Assembly: GCF_000172175.1 (NCBI RefSeq)
Contig: NZ_ABJL02000007.1
Coordinates: forward strand, 1,054,001-1,118,000
DNA: 64,000 nt
Direction of reading: 5' to 3'
From: Bacteroides intestinalis DSM 17393
GTDB taxonomy: Bacteria; Bacteroidota; Bacteroidia; Bacteroidales; Bacteroidaceae
Below the pieces are notes generated by a model. That model was not told the origin of the DNA. It made no database searches and worked only from the letters and a program-made list of their open reading frames with translations. Position numbers and translations under genes: made by a program. Shown one piece after another: positions 33,313 to 40,994 of this stretch; positions within the stretch are counted from its first letter, which is position 1, and the number at the start of each line of letters is the position of its first letter.

Positions 33313-33321
33313 AAGTCAGTT

Positions 33322-33424
33322 TGGTTTAGTCCGGGTGTATATATAAGCGTAACGGACTGTTTGTTTCCCGGTATCGGAGCAGGCAGGTTTAGTATGGTAC
33401 GGGTGTATATATAACGGACTAAAC
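33322..33424 (+). repeat. Iteron-like duplicated block (replication origin candidate)
   Basis: CGGGTGTATATATAA occurs at 33332 and 33400, each preceded by GGTTTAGT and followed by ACGGACT. TTTAGTCC (33325-33332) and GGACTAAA (33416-33423) form an outer inverted repeat. The block is AT-rich at its core and sits between the ATPase and primase genes, a position suiting an origin or a control site. Confidence 0.5.
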
Positions 33425-33475
33425 AGGACTGGCGCACTTTTCAACTATTTTTTTATCCCCAAAAAAGAAAATGTT

Positions 33476-34399
33476 ATGAACATCGAAGATGTGAAACAAA
33501 TACCCATCGCAGACTATCTGCACAGTTTAGGTTACCCTCCCGTCAAGCAGCAGGGTAACGGTTTATGGTACAAATCACCGTTAAGGGAGGAACACGAACC
33601 GTCTTTCAAGGTGAACACTGACCGCAACCTTTGGTATGACTTTGGCGCAGGCAAGGGCGGTAACATCATCGCACTGGCAAAGGAACTCTATTGCTCCGAC
33701 AGCCTACCATACCTTTTAAACCGGATAGCGGAACAGACACCGCACGTCCGCCCGGTCAGTTTTTCTTTTCCCCAGCGTAGGACAGAGCCGAGTTTCCAAC
33801 ATTTGGAAATCCGGGACTTGACCCATCCGGCATTGCTCCGTTATTTGCAGGAACGGGGTATCAATATCGAACTGGCAAAAAGAGAATGTAAGGAACTCCA
33901 TTTTACCAATAACGGCAGACCGTTCTTTGCTATCGGTTTCCCGAATATGGCAGGAGGTTACGAGGTTCGCAATTCCTTTTTCAAAGGCTGCATCGCCCCG
34001 AAAGACATCACCCATATACGGCAGCAGGGAGAGCCGAGAGAGAAATGTTTGGTATTCGAGGGTTTTATGGACTATCTTTCTTTCCTCACGCTCCGGATGA
34101 AGAACTGCCTGACTATGCCCGACCTTGACAGGCAGGATTATGTTATTCTTAATTCGACTGTCAACGTGCCGAAAGCCATTGACGTGCTGTACCCGTATGA
34201 ACGCATCCACTGTATGCTTGACAATGACGAGACAGGGTATAAGGCGACACAGGCTATTACATTGGAATACTCCTACCGTGTGCGTGACTTCTCGGACAAT
34301 TATAGGGGTTATTCGGACTTGAACGATTACCTGTGCGGCAGGAAGCAGGAAACCGGACAACGTGCCGCCCCAAGACAAAAGAGAGGCAGGGGCATTTAA
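33476..34399 (+). CDS. CHC2/Toprim primase-like protein
   Basis: The 307-residue protein begins like the zinc-finger domain of DnaG (IADYLHSLGY..., GLWYKSPLREEHEPSFKVNTDRNLWYDFGAGKGGNIIALAKEL), but the CHC2 cysteines are missing. It then has a Toprim fold (KCLVFEGFMDYLSFLTL with the EG motif, and the MLDNDETGYKAT DxD-like motif). Such proteins are common in Bacteroidota mobilizable elements. The lost zinc ligands suggest a structural rather than metal-binding N-domain. Confidence 0.85.
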   Translation: MNIEDVKQIPIADYLHSLGYPPVKQQGNGLWYKSPLREEHEPSFKVNTDRNLWYDFGAGKGGNIIALAKELYCSDSLPYLLNRIAEQTPHVRPVSFSFPQRRTEPSFQHLEIRDLTHPALLRYLQERGINIELAKRECKELHFTNNGRPFFAIGFPNMAGGYEVRNSFFKGCIAPKDITHIRQQGEPREKCLVFEGFMDYLSFLTLRMKNCLTMPDLDRQDYVILNSTVNVPKAIDVLYPYERIHCMLDNDETGYKATQAITLEYSYRVRDFSDNYRGYSDLNDYLCGRKQETGQRAAPRQKRGRGI

Positions 34400-34411
34400 T
34401 CCGGCAGGACT

Positions 34412-34508
34412 ACCAACGGCTGGCGGTTTATTTGGAGAGCAAGGTTATGTTTCGGTAAACCGAAACTACCTTGCTTTGCTCACCGCAAAGAAAATTTCTC
34501 CCGTTGGT
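34412..34508 (+). other. Candidate origin of transfer (oriT)
   Basis: The region holds nested inverted repeats just upstream of the mobilization genes. GTTTCGGT/ACCGAAAC (34449-34466) lies inside AGCAAGGT/ACCTTGCT (34438-34475), followed by CTTTGC/GCAAAG (34474-34490). An outer ACCAACGG (34412-34419) pairs with CCGTTGGT (34501-34508). This density of dyads next to a MobC-like and a relaxase gene is typical of oriT. The nick site is not identified. Confidence 0.65.
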
Positions 34509-34544
34509 CGCAATCTTTAAGACACCATTCAAACGTAAAAAACC

Positions 34545-34928
34545 ATGACGAGTATAAAGGACAAGCCGGGGGGACGTCCGGCAAAGAAACGGATAGAGAA
34601 GCAGCAACGGGTTGTCAGTACGAAGCTGACCGAGTTGCAGTATTACGCTATCAGAAAGCGAGCCGGGGAAGCCGGGTTGCGTGTCAGTGAGTATGTAAGG
34701 CAGGCGGTTGTTTCGGCAGAGGTCATACCCCGGCTGAACAGGCAGGATGCGGACACCATCCGCAAACTGGCAGGGGAAGCCAACAACATCAACCAGTTGG
34801 CGCACCGGGCGAATGCCGGAGGTTTCGCACTGGTGGCGGTGGAACTGGTGAAGCTCAAAAACCGGATTATTGAAATCATAAACCATTTGTCGGATGATTG
34901 GAAAAATAAAAAAGGGAAGCGGTTTTAA
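34545..34928 (+). CDS. MobC-like relaxosome protein
   Basis: The 127-residue basic protein has an N-terminal ribbon-helix-helix-like region (STKLTELQYYAIRKRAGEAGLRVSEYVRQAVVSAEV) and a C-terminal helical part with NNINQLAHRANAGG, the MobC (DUF-like bacterial mobilisation protein) signature. It binds oriT and helps the relaxase open the strands. It overlaps the relaxase gene by 35 bases. Confidence 0.88.
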   Translation: MTSIKDKPGGRPAKKRIEKQQRVVSTKLTELQYYAIRKRAGEAGLRVSEYVRQAVVSAEVIPRLNRQDADTIRKLAGEANNINQLAHRANAGGFALVAVELVKLKNRIIEIINHLSDDWKNKKGKRF

Positions 34929-35820
34929 AGGCTGTGTGAACTATGTGCTTGGCAAGGAACAGGCGGTTTTGCTTCATGCGGACGGGGTTCTGACTGAAAG
35001 CCGGGGCGATATAATCCGCAGCTTCTGTATGCAGACCGGGATGAATCCCGATTTGAAGAAGCCTGTCGGACATATTGCATTAAGTTATTCGGCAGTGGAT
35101 GCGCCCAAATTGACAGACGGAAAGATGGTACAGCTTGCGCAGGAGTATATGCGTGAAATGAAAATCACCGATACGCAGTATATCATCGTGCGCCATCAAG
35201 ACCGGGAACACCCACATGTGCATATCGTATTCAACCGTATTGACAACAACGGCAAGACCATTTCGGACAGGAACGATATGTACCGTAACGAGCAGGTATG
35301 CAAGAAGCTGAAAGCCAAGCACGGGCTTTATTTCGCTGGTGGAAAAGAACAGGTGAAGCAGCACCGCTTGAAAGAGCCAGACAAATCGAAATACGAGATT
35401 TACAACGCTGTAAAGAATGAAATCGGGAAATCCCGAAACTGGCAGCAGTTACAGGAGCGGTTAGCGGAAAAGGGTATTACTATCCGGTTCAAGTACAAGG
35501 GACAGACAGGCGAGATACAAGGCGTTTCCTTTTCCAAAGGCGAATACACGTTCAAGGGTTCGGAGATAGACCGTAGTTTCAGTTTCTCCAAACTGGATAA
35601 ATGTTTTGGGGATGTAGGGCAGACGACAGTCGGAAGCAATAAGCAGACGGTTACCGCACCTGTTCAGAAATCAGTACCAGCACCCGACAAAGCGGATAAT
35701 TCTTTTATAACAGGTTTAGGCGGTCTGTTTTCCGGTTTGTCAGCCCCGGCTGATGAAATGCCCGATGATTCCTTTTTGAGAAAGAAGAAGAAAAAAAAGA
35801 AAAAACAACTAAAATTATAA
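34894..35820 (+). CDS. Relaxase / mobilization nuclease
   Basis: The 308-residue protein has the MOB-P-type relaxase domain: a Tyr17 in the N-terminal GFKGCVNYVLGKEQ and the metal-binding histidine triad in REHPHVHIVFNRID. It cuts and rejoins oriT. The C-terminus ends in a run of lysines (coded by an A-rich tract near 35780-35810), as in other Bacteroides relaxases. The start inside the MobC gene fits the conserved N-terminus. Confidence 0.92.
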   Translation: MIGKIKKGSGFKGCVNYVLGKEQAVLLHADGVLTESRGDIIRSFCMQTGMNPDLKKPVGHIALSYSAVDAPKLTDGKMVQLAQEYMREMKITDTQYIIVRHQDREHPHVHIVFNRIDNNGKTISDRNDMYRNEQVCKKLKAKHGLYFAGGKEQVKQHRLKEPDKSKYEIYNAVKNEIGKSRNWQQLQERLAEKGITIRFKYKGQTGEIQGVSFSKGEYTFKGSEIDRSFSFSKLDKCFGDVGQTTVGSNKQTVTAPVQKSVPAPDKADNSFITGLGGLFSGLSAPADEMPDDSFLRKKKKKKKKQLKL

Positions 35821-35824
35821 GCGT

Positions 35825-36544
35825 ATGGAGGAAAATTTGATTTTAGAGGGGCTTCTCTCAATGGTTACAGAACTGAAAGAGAAGCAGGAAGCACAGGTAA
35901 CGCCAGCCAGTCGGGGGGAAACTCTCGAAAGGCTGAACGCAATCGAACAGGCATTGTCAGAACTGCACAGTAACCCGGCTGTTCCCGAAAAGGATTTGCA
36001 GGCTATCCGAAGCCAGCTTGACGAGATAAGGAACAGGATGCAAGGTCAGCAGAAACATATCGAGGACACCAAGAAAATAGTATTGGAAACCTATCGTTGT
36101 TTCAAGGTTATGATTGACGCTTTGGGCTCTTGCAAAACGGATAAAGAGGAAGCTGCACCCTTACCGCTCTATCAACGGATTTACAACAAGGTCGCTTCTT
36201 GGATTCGTCCGGGATTGTTTCTTTTTTCGGCAGTGCTGATTCTCTGTTCCGCTTCCATATTCTTGAATGTCCGTTTGGCTGAACGTATGCGGCAGTTACA
36301 GGACAACGATATAAAGTATCGCTATTTGCTGATGCAGGGACAGACAGACGGAGAAACTTTTGATATGCTGGAAAATAAATTCAAGTGGCAACGGGATAAC
36401 GGTTTTATCCGAAGTCTGACCGATTCAGTGATAGATTTTGAATATCGCATCCAAAAGCAGGCGGAAGCACTGGAACGTGCAAGGCTGTTGAACGAGCAAG
36501 CTGAGCAACTAAAAAAAGAAGCCGATAAGTTGGGTAAGCCATAA
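35825..36544 (+). CDS. Coiled-coil membrane protein of the mobilization operon
   Basis: The 239-residue protein has an N-terminal coiled coil (EQALSELHSNPAVPEKDLQAIRSQLDEIRNRMQ), one membrane helix (about 130-150, IRPGLFLFSAVLILCSASIFLNV) and a C-terminal coiled coil. It starts 5 bases after the relaxase stop. Proteins of this shape are common third genes in Bacteroides mob operons; a role in docking the relaxosome to a helper's coupling protein is inferred. Confidence 0.8.
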   Translation: MEENLILEGLLSMVTELKEKQEAQVTPASRGETLERLNAIEQALSELHSNPAVPEKDLQAIRSQLDEIRNRMQGQQKHIEDTKKIVLETYRCFKVMIDALGSCKTDKEEAAPLPLYQRIYNKVASWIRPGLFLFSAVLILCSASIFLNVRLAERMRQLQDNDIKYRYLLMQGQTDGETFDMLENKFKWQRDNGFIRSLTDSVIDFEYRIQKQAEALERARLLNEQAEQLKKEADKLGKP

Positions 36545-36596
36545 ACAGAGAAAGCCGGAACGGATGAAGCACATTCACCGTTTCGGCTGTTTTAAT

Positions 36597-36929
36597 TCAC
36601 TTCTTTTTCTTCGTGCAGTGTGCTTTCTCGAACTGGCGTAGCGTGGTAATGCTGAACCTTTCTTTAATAAACTCTCGGACATCGGAAGCCTTGTAATACA
36701 CTTTTCCGCTGATTGTGAAGTACGGCAGCACACCGATAGCCCGGTAACGTTGAAGGGTTTTGATACTTACTTTGAACAACAGACACAAATCTTGATTATC
36801 CAACAGGTTATCATCTTCGGGCAGCACCTTATCGGCGTTACGCAACACCCGTACATCTTTGCAGAGTTCTTCCAGTTTGGCGTACAACTTCTGCATCCAT
36901 TCGCCAAATTTATCATTCTCTAGATACAT
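36597..36929 (-). CDS. Helix-turn-helix protein (excisionase-like)
   Basis: The 110-residue protein has the HTH_17 pattern (LLDNQDLCLLFKVSIKTLQRYRAIGVLPYFTISGKVYYKASDVREFIKER). Such proteins are common in Bacteroides elements. It is convergent with the mobilization operon. With the 95-residue HTH at 31946 it may control excision and transfer; which one is the true excisionase cannot be told. Confidence 0.88.
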   Translation of the reverse strand: MYLENDKFGEWMQKLYAKLEELCKDVRVLRNADKVLPEDDNLLDNQDLCLLFKVSIKTLQRYRAIGVLPYFTISGKVYYKASDVREFIKERFSITTLRQFEKAHCTKKKK

Positions 36930-37050
36930 AATTGCTTCATATTTCAGATTGTACTTTTTGTGATTTGATGAAGCAAAGTTCAGAAAAAGAGTGCAAGGAT
37001 ATTACAGGGGTACTCATGGAATCCATTATGAATAAATCGCAAATCGCTGA

Positions 37051-37675
37051 TTATCTATATCCTTTTTTATCATGTTCCTTTCGGATAAGGTCTACCAGTC
37101 CATTAAGAAACTCGGTAAGTTTGCCCGGTTTTCGTTTTATTACGTCCTCATGTTTTTGGTGACAGTCGCTTATCTTGATATTAAACAACCATTCAAACCC
37201 TTTGGATAAGTCCACCAAATAGGCAGGTTTTCCGTTCTGATAGACAATGCTTTTGGAGAGGAACAGACCGCTTACCATTTCCATGATGTTGATAAGGGCT
37301 GTCTTGTCTGCGAGATAGAGAGGGGAAAGTGTTTGTTTGCCAATCCGTTATTTGAATTGTTCCGGGTACTTGATGCGCCATTCGATAAGGCGATTTTCAT
37401 TATTTATTAGCCCTATTGCTTCATCAATTAGATGCAAATAAGGCATTTTTTTCTTGCTCAAACCGTACACGATACGATTTAAGACGGTGTAAGCCAAAGG
37501 AAAAGCAACGCAATAAAACGTTGTAATCCTGTTCGTTGATACTAAAATTGGCTACATGAATAGCCAACTCTTCAATAGCTTTTGTAAACTCCGATGCAGA
37601 AACTTTACGTTGTGAATATTCCGACAATAAGTGGAAAAATCGCTGTTCTAAAATTAGATTCATGTATGTATTCAT
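37051..37675 (-). pseudogene. Broken RteC-like regulatory gene
   Basis: Three adjoining pieces look like one gene. An 83-codon ORF (37675-37424) ends in TGA. Overlapping it, after a seven-A tract (37446-37452), the +1 frame reads MPYLHLIDEAIGLINN... and stops at TAA (37350-37348). The same frame then continues for about 99 codons (including the RteC-like ALINIMEMVSGLFL, FEWLFNIKIS and KRKPGKLTEFLNGL) to 37051. The whole would be about 210 residues. One frameshift at the A tract plus one nonsense codon explains it. Similarity to RteC C-termini is by eye only. Confidence 0.6.
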
Positions 37676-37761
37676 ATAAAAAATAAGCCTTAGCGAGACT
37701 TCGGAAAAGGCTTATTTCAATTCATAATATTGTAATCTGCAAGTTGTTGTGTTTTGGGTAT

Positions 37762-38052
37762 TTAGAAAAATAGTTTATAGCAAAGTAATCCCAATAAAAA
37801 TAGCACTAAAAGGCATATTGTAAGAAATATATATATCTTAAACAGATATATTTGGTCTGATTGCTCCTTTTCTATGGTTTTTTTACGGATTTCTTCTATC
37901 TTTTCAATGGAAACATTGGATAAATCAGCATTTTTACCTTTGCCTACAAGATATTTGTGATGTTCTTTCATCCTGTCTCTATTCAACTTGCGAAGCTCAC
38001 GGTTCTCTTTATCCCGTTGTAGCATATCATTTATGCAACCTAATGTTCCCAT
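37762..38052 (-). CDS. Small tail-anchored membrane protein
   Basis: The 96-residue protein has a charged N-terminal two-thirds (MLQRDKENRELRKLNRDRMKEHHK, then SIEKIEEIRKKTIEKEQSDQ) and one strongly hydrophobic C-terminal helix (FKIYIFLTICLLVLFLLGLLCYKLFF). No family is recognised. It is the last gene of a three-gene cargo operon, 14 bases after the SecDF-P1-like lipoprotein gene. Confidence 0.65.
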   Translation of the reverse strand: MGTLGCINDMLQRDKENRELRKLNRDRMKEHHKYLVGKGKNADLSNVSIEKIEEIRKKTIEKEQSDQIYLFKIYIFLTICLLVLFLLGLLCYKLFF

Positions 38053-38066
38053 TTTCCAGTTAATAT

Positions 38067-38489
38067 TTAATGTCCAAACCTTGATGTATCAATTTCTTTT
38101 TGTAGTTCCCTAAAGATACGTTCCAAATCATATCCATGCGGATTGGAAATTTGGAAACATCCGCTTTCTATGGAACTATTAACCTGAGGAGCAGTTATCA
38201 CCGTGTCATTGAAAACGAAAGCGATGTACTTTCCTACACTCTTTGTTGTGGCTTCTCTCCATATAGGCAATTTATCTTGGAGGAAGACACCGGTAATGAC
38301 CGAGTGTCCAAAAGCATCAGTTCCCAAACGTAAAGTATCGAAATCCTTAACAGTAAGGAAAGGTGTTTGTGAAAGGCTGTCTGTAGTCTGTGATGTTACG
38401 TAGTACCAGCCGTTTATCCGGTGAAAGGATTTTGTCTGCATACAAGCTGTCATTAGTAGGCAGAAAAAGAGAATCGTTGAAATCTTCAT
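38067..38489 (-). CDS. Lipoprotein with SecDF P1-head-like domain
   Basis: The 140-residue protein has a lipobox (LLMTACM). Its C-terminal part (GKYIAFVFNDTVITAPQVNSSIESGCFQIS) matches the P1 head of SecD/SecDF, where the same strand-turn-helix reads like 'I.DG.V.SAP.V...I'. SecDF uses this periplasmic head to capture translocating proteins, but stand-alone lipoproteins of this type in Bacteroidota have no known role. It lies 16 bases after the lipocalin-like lipoprotein gene. Confidence 0.75.
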   Translation of the reverse strand: MKISTILFFCLLMTACMQTKSFHRINGWYYVTSQTTDSLSQTPFLTVKDFDTLRLGTDAFGHSVITGVFLQDKLPIWREATTKSVGKYIAFVFNDTVITAPQVNSSIESGCFQISNPHGYDLERIFRELQKEIDTSRFGH

Positions 38490-38505
38490 ATCCGCTATTT
38501 TTAGG

Positions 38506-38919
38506 TTAATACATCTTCTCCAATGTCCACACCATCTTATTGGGATTATAGGCTTCCATTACGAGGTGTGTTCCTGTGTATTCCAGCACCGTCCATGGAC
38601 CTGCTATGTTGTCGAACGTGATGATTTTTCCATTTACTTGGTAAGTAAAATCTGTGTTCCACATATATCCGTCTTCTTCGTTCGTTCTTGTATAAATGCC
38701 TTCTGATTCGTTGGTAAACTGAAGAATGGATTGTTTTGTGTAGTCTATTTCATCTTCGATATTGTACACGGTCATTTGCGCTTGCCAAGTAGTTTGCTTC
38801 AGGGCTTCGGGGGTGAAGACAGAAGTAGGGGCATCGTCGTTACTACAATTTGTCAGACATAACATGGCGCAAATAATGAATGTGGAAAGCACCATACATA
38901 AAGTAATTTTCTTTTTCAT
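38506..38919 (-). CDS. Lipocalin-like lipoprotein
   Basis: The 137-residue protein has a signal peptide with lipobox (LCLTNCS), followed by a small beta-rich domain (TTWQAQMTVYNI..., SILQFTNESEGIYT, YQVNGKIITFDN, TGTHLVMEAYN) resembling the lipocalin-like domains of Bacteroidota lipoproteins. The ligand is unknown. It is the first gene of the three-gene cargo operon in the element. Confidence 0.7.
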   Translation of the reverse strand: MKKKITLCMVLSTFIICAMLCLTNCSNDDAPTSVFTPEALKQTTWQAQMTVYNIEDEIDYTKQSILQFTNESEGIYTRTNEEDGYMWNTDFTYQVNGKIITFDNIAGPWTVLEYTGTHLVMEAYNPNKMVWTLEKMY

Positions 38920-38983
38920 CTTGTCTTTTTTAATCTCTTGTTTAACTCATTCAATCTTTATTTTGTCTCTTCGTTGAACCAAC

Positions 38984-39002
38984 CAAAGATAAGACAAAGA
39001 TA
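38984..39002 (-). promoter_or_regulatory. Two tandem -7 boxes upstream of the cargo operon
   Basis: On the minus strand TATCTTTG occurs twice, at 39002-38995 and 38991-38984, 11 bp apart. Both match TAnnTTTG. No good -33 box lies upstream, so an activator such as the adjacent Crp/Fnr protein may help; this is inference. Confidence 0.45.
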
Positions 39003-39074
39003 AAAAGAAGAATCCTTTGGCAGATTAAGATACTCCTGGAATATTGTTATGAATGTAAATTTCTAAACCTATGT

Positions 39075-39659
39075 TTATTTTTTGTTGTCAAGACTTTGCT
39101 TGCGTCTGATTCGGCTCATGTGTACGGGTGTAATTTTGAGGTAGGATGCTATTTCTTTTAGTGATACCATTTGAAGGATTGCAGGGCATTTTTTTAAAAG
39201 TTGGAGGTAACGCTCTTCCGGTGTGAATCTGAATAAATCCAAATAACGTGAATATGATTGGAAAAACATCTGTTCGGCTGCGATACGGGCTATCCGTTGG
39301 CTTTCTTTGTTCTCCTCGAATTTTTGCTGTAAGAATGCAGAAGAACAGATGTAAATCTCGCACGGGATTATCGCCTGTATATTCAATTCTGATTTCATGC
39401 CATATAAGCAAGTGGGATAATCGCCTATAAATTCATTTGGAAAGGAAAAACCGACATTATACGGTTTGTTTTCTGTCCGGTTGGTGCAACTGTATTTGAC
39501 TACGCCTGACAAGATAAACCCGAAGAAAGAACATGCATCACCTTCATGGAGAATAAACTCATTCTTTTTATAATGTCGTAATTCTCCATGTTTCAGACAC
39601 AACTCCTTGAAGAAGTCTATGTCTATGTTACTCATATATGAATTGAATTCGGTTATCAT
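39075..39659 (-). CDS. Crp/Fnr family transcriptional regulator
   Basis: The 194-residue protein has a cyclic-nucleotide-binding-like beta-roll (LRHYKKNEFILHEGDACSFFGFILSGVVKYS...GDYPTCLYG) and a C-terminal HTH (VSLKEIASYLKITPVHMSRIRRK). No cysteine cluster for an Fe-S centre is seen at the N-terminus. It lies next to the lipoprotein operon and may regulate it. It is part of the element cargo. Confidence 0.9.
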   Translation of the reverse strand: MITEFNSYMSNIDIDFFKELCLKHGELRHYKKNEFILHEGDACSFFGFILSGVVKYSCTNRTENKPYNVGFSFPNEFIGDYPTCLYGMKSELNIQAIIPCEIYICSSAFLQQKFEENKESQRIARIAAEQMFFQSYSRYLDLFRFTPEERYLQLLKKCPAILQMVSLKEIASYLKITPVHMSRIRRKQSLDNKK

Positions 39660-39829
39660 TTGTATATAAGAGAAATGTATAAAAAATATCTGAATTTCCA
39701 GGTTTAAAGTTTAGTCTGTTTTTTGTCTATATATCCAAACCGTACTAAACTATTTTCTGTTGACTGTAAGATATAGGTACTGGCGAAAAGAGTAAGAATA
39801 AAGGGTATTTCTTTTTGCCAGTATTACTT

Positions 39830-40969
39830 TTAACAATTTGAGGAAGAAATGAATGCTTTTATTTCTTCTTCGCTTGGAAGTTCTATCATGTACTTCTGTA
39901 CGAAGATGTTCGGGTCTAATCCGGCAGTGGCATACTTTACTAATGTATCTCCCTTTTCCGTACAAAGTAGAATACCGATAGGTGGATTATCGTCCGGCTG
40001 CATTACTTCCGCTTTAAAGTAGTTAAGGTACATATTTAGTTGCGAGGCGTATTCATGGCGAAATTTGTCTATCTTCAATTCCACAATGATATGGCACTTC
40101 AAAATGCGGTGATAGAATACGAGGTCGGCAAAGAAATAATCTTCATCAATCAAGATACGTTTCTGCCGGGCTTCAAAGCAGAAACCATGTCCCATTTCCA
40201 ACAGGAAGTGTTGCAGGTTATCAAGAATGGATTGTTCCAAATCGTTTTCCGTCACTAATGCACGTTCATTCAATCCTAAGAACTCTAAAGTAACAGGAGT
40301 GTTGATAACATCTTTGGGTTGCAATAAGGTTACTTGTTGCTGGACTAAAGCGGAGAGGGCTTCTTTGTTTTTGGATAGTCCGCTACGTTCGTAATATAAA
40401 GATGCGATTTGCCGCTCTAACTCTTTTACAGACCAGCATCCACGAATAGTTTCCATTTCATAGAAAGCACGTTTTATCGGGTTCTCAATTCCTGATATAG
40501 TATTTAAATGGGTGGAAGATAATCTGTTGAATAATCTATCAGCTGGAATCATCCATGTTTCGGTTTGTGGGTATTTTGTTGATAGCTTCCAAACGCCATT
40601 TTCAGATCCGGCGGTCACCAACCGCCGAATTGGTTCAGTGAATTCGGCGGTCAATGACTGCCGAATTTGTATTTGTGATGCTATATATTGTGTGACAGAC
40701 TCTTTTAGCTGTGGATAAACAAGGTACAGTCGTCTAAATTCCCTGAATCTACGTTCATTCAGACCTTTTGTTTTCAGTCGTTGCTCCAGCTTCTTCAACA
40801 GTTGTTCACCGTATGCGGCACGGTCTTCTCCGTTCTGCTCAAATTCCACGATATAGCACCCCATAAGCCAGTTACGGGAAGTAAGGGCAAGGTTTACAGC
40901 GTGTGCGGCTTGTGCCTGCAACGTGTTCTGTATCGTGCTGATATGTTTTACTAATGCTTCAAAGTTCAT
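39830..40969 (-). CDS. YhcG-type PDDEXK nuclease protein (DUF1016)
   Basis: The 379-residue protein has the N-terminal DUF1016 domain (ALTSRNWLMGCYIVEFEQNGEDRAAYGEQLLKKLEQRLKTKGLNERRFREFRRLYLVYP) and a C-terminal PD-(D/E)xK nuclease fold (DEDYFFADLVFYHRILKCHIIVELKIDKF). YhcG proteins are common in mobile elements and thought to act on DNA, possibly in defence. The coding region holds two adjacent hairpin-forming GC repeats (40609-40667) between the two domains, which look like an in-frame insert. Confidence 0.9.
   Translation of the reverse strand: MNFEALVKHISTIQNTLQAQAAHAVNLALTSRNWLMGCYIVEFEQNGEDRAAYGEQLLKKLEQRLKTKGLNERRFREFRRLYLVYPQLKESVTQYIASQIQIRQSLTAEFTEPIRRLVTAGSENGVWKLSTKYPQTETWMIPADRLFNRLSSTHLNTISGIENPIKRAFYEMETIRGCWSVKELERQIASLYYERSGLSKNKEALSALVQQQVTLLQPKDVINTPVTLEFLGLNERALVTENDLEQSILDNLQHFLLEMGHGFCFEARQKRILIDEDYFFADLVFYHRILKCHIIVELKIDKFRHEYASQLNMYLNYFKAEVMQPDDNPPIGILLCTEKGDTLVKYATAGLDPNIFVQKYMIELPSEEEIKAFISSSNC
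40609..40667 (-). repeat. Two hairpin repeats inside the yhcG-like gene
   Basis: CGGCGGT/ACCGCCG (40609-40627) and AATTCGGCGGTCA/TGACTGCCGAATT (40641-40667) form adjacent stems with the same AATTCGGCGGT core. They encode residues near AEFTEPIRRLVTAGS on the minus strand without breaking the frame. The composition is much more GC-rich than the surroundings. Confidence 0.65.
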
Positions 40970-40994
40970 AGTTACAAAGATAAGTCTTTTATGG

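Noticed and set aside
36932..37162. A 76-codon plus-strand frame in the element
   Set aside because: It runs opposite the RteC-like remnant and has no coherent protein features.
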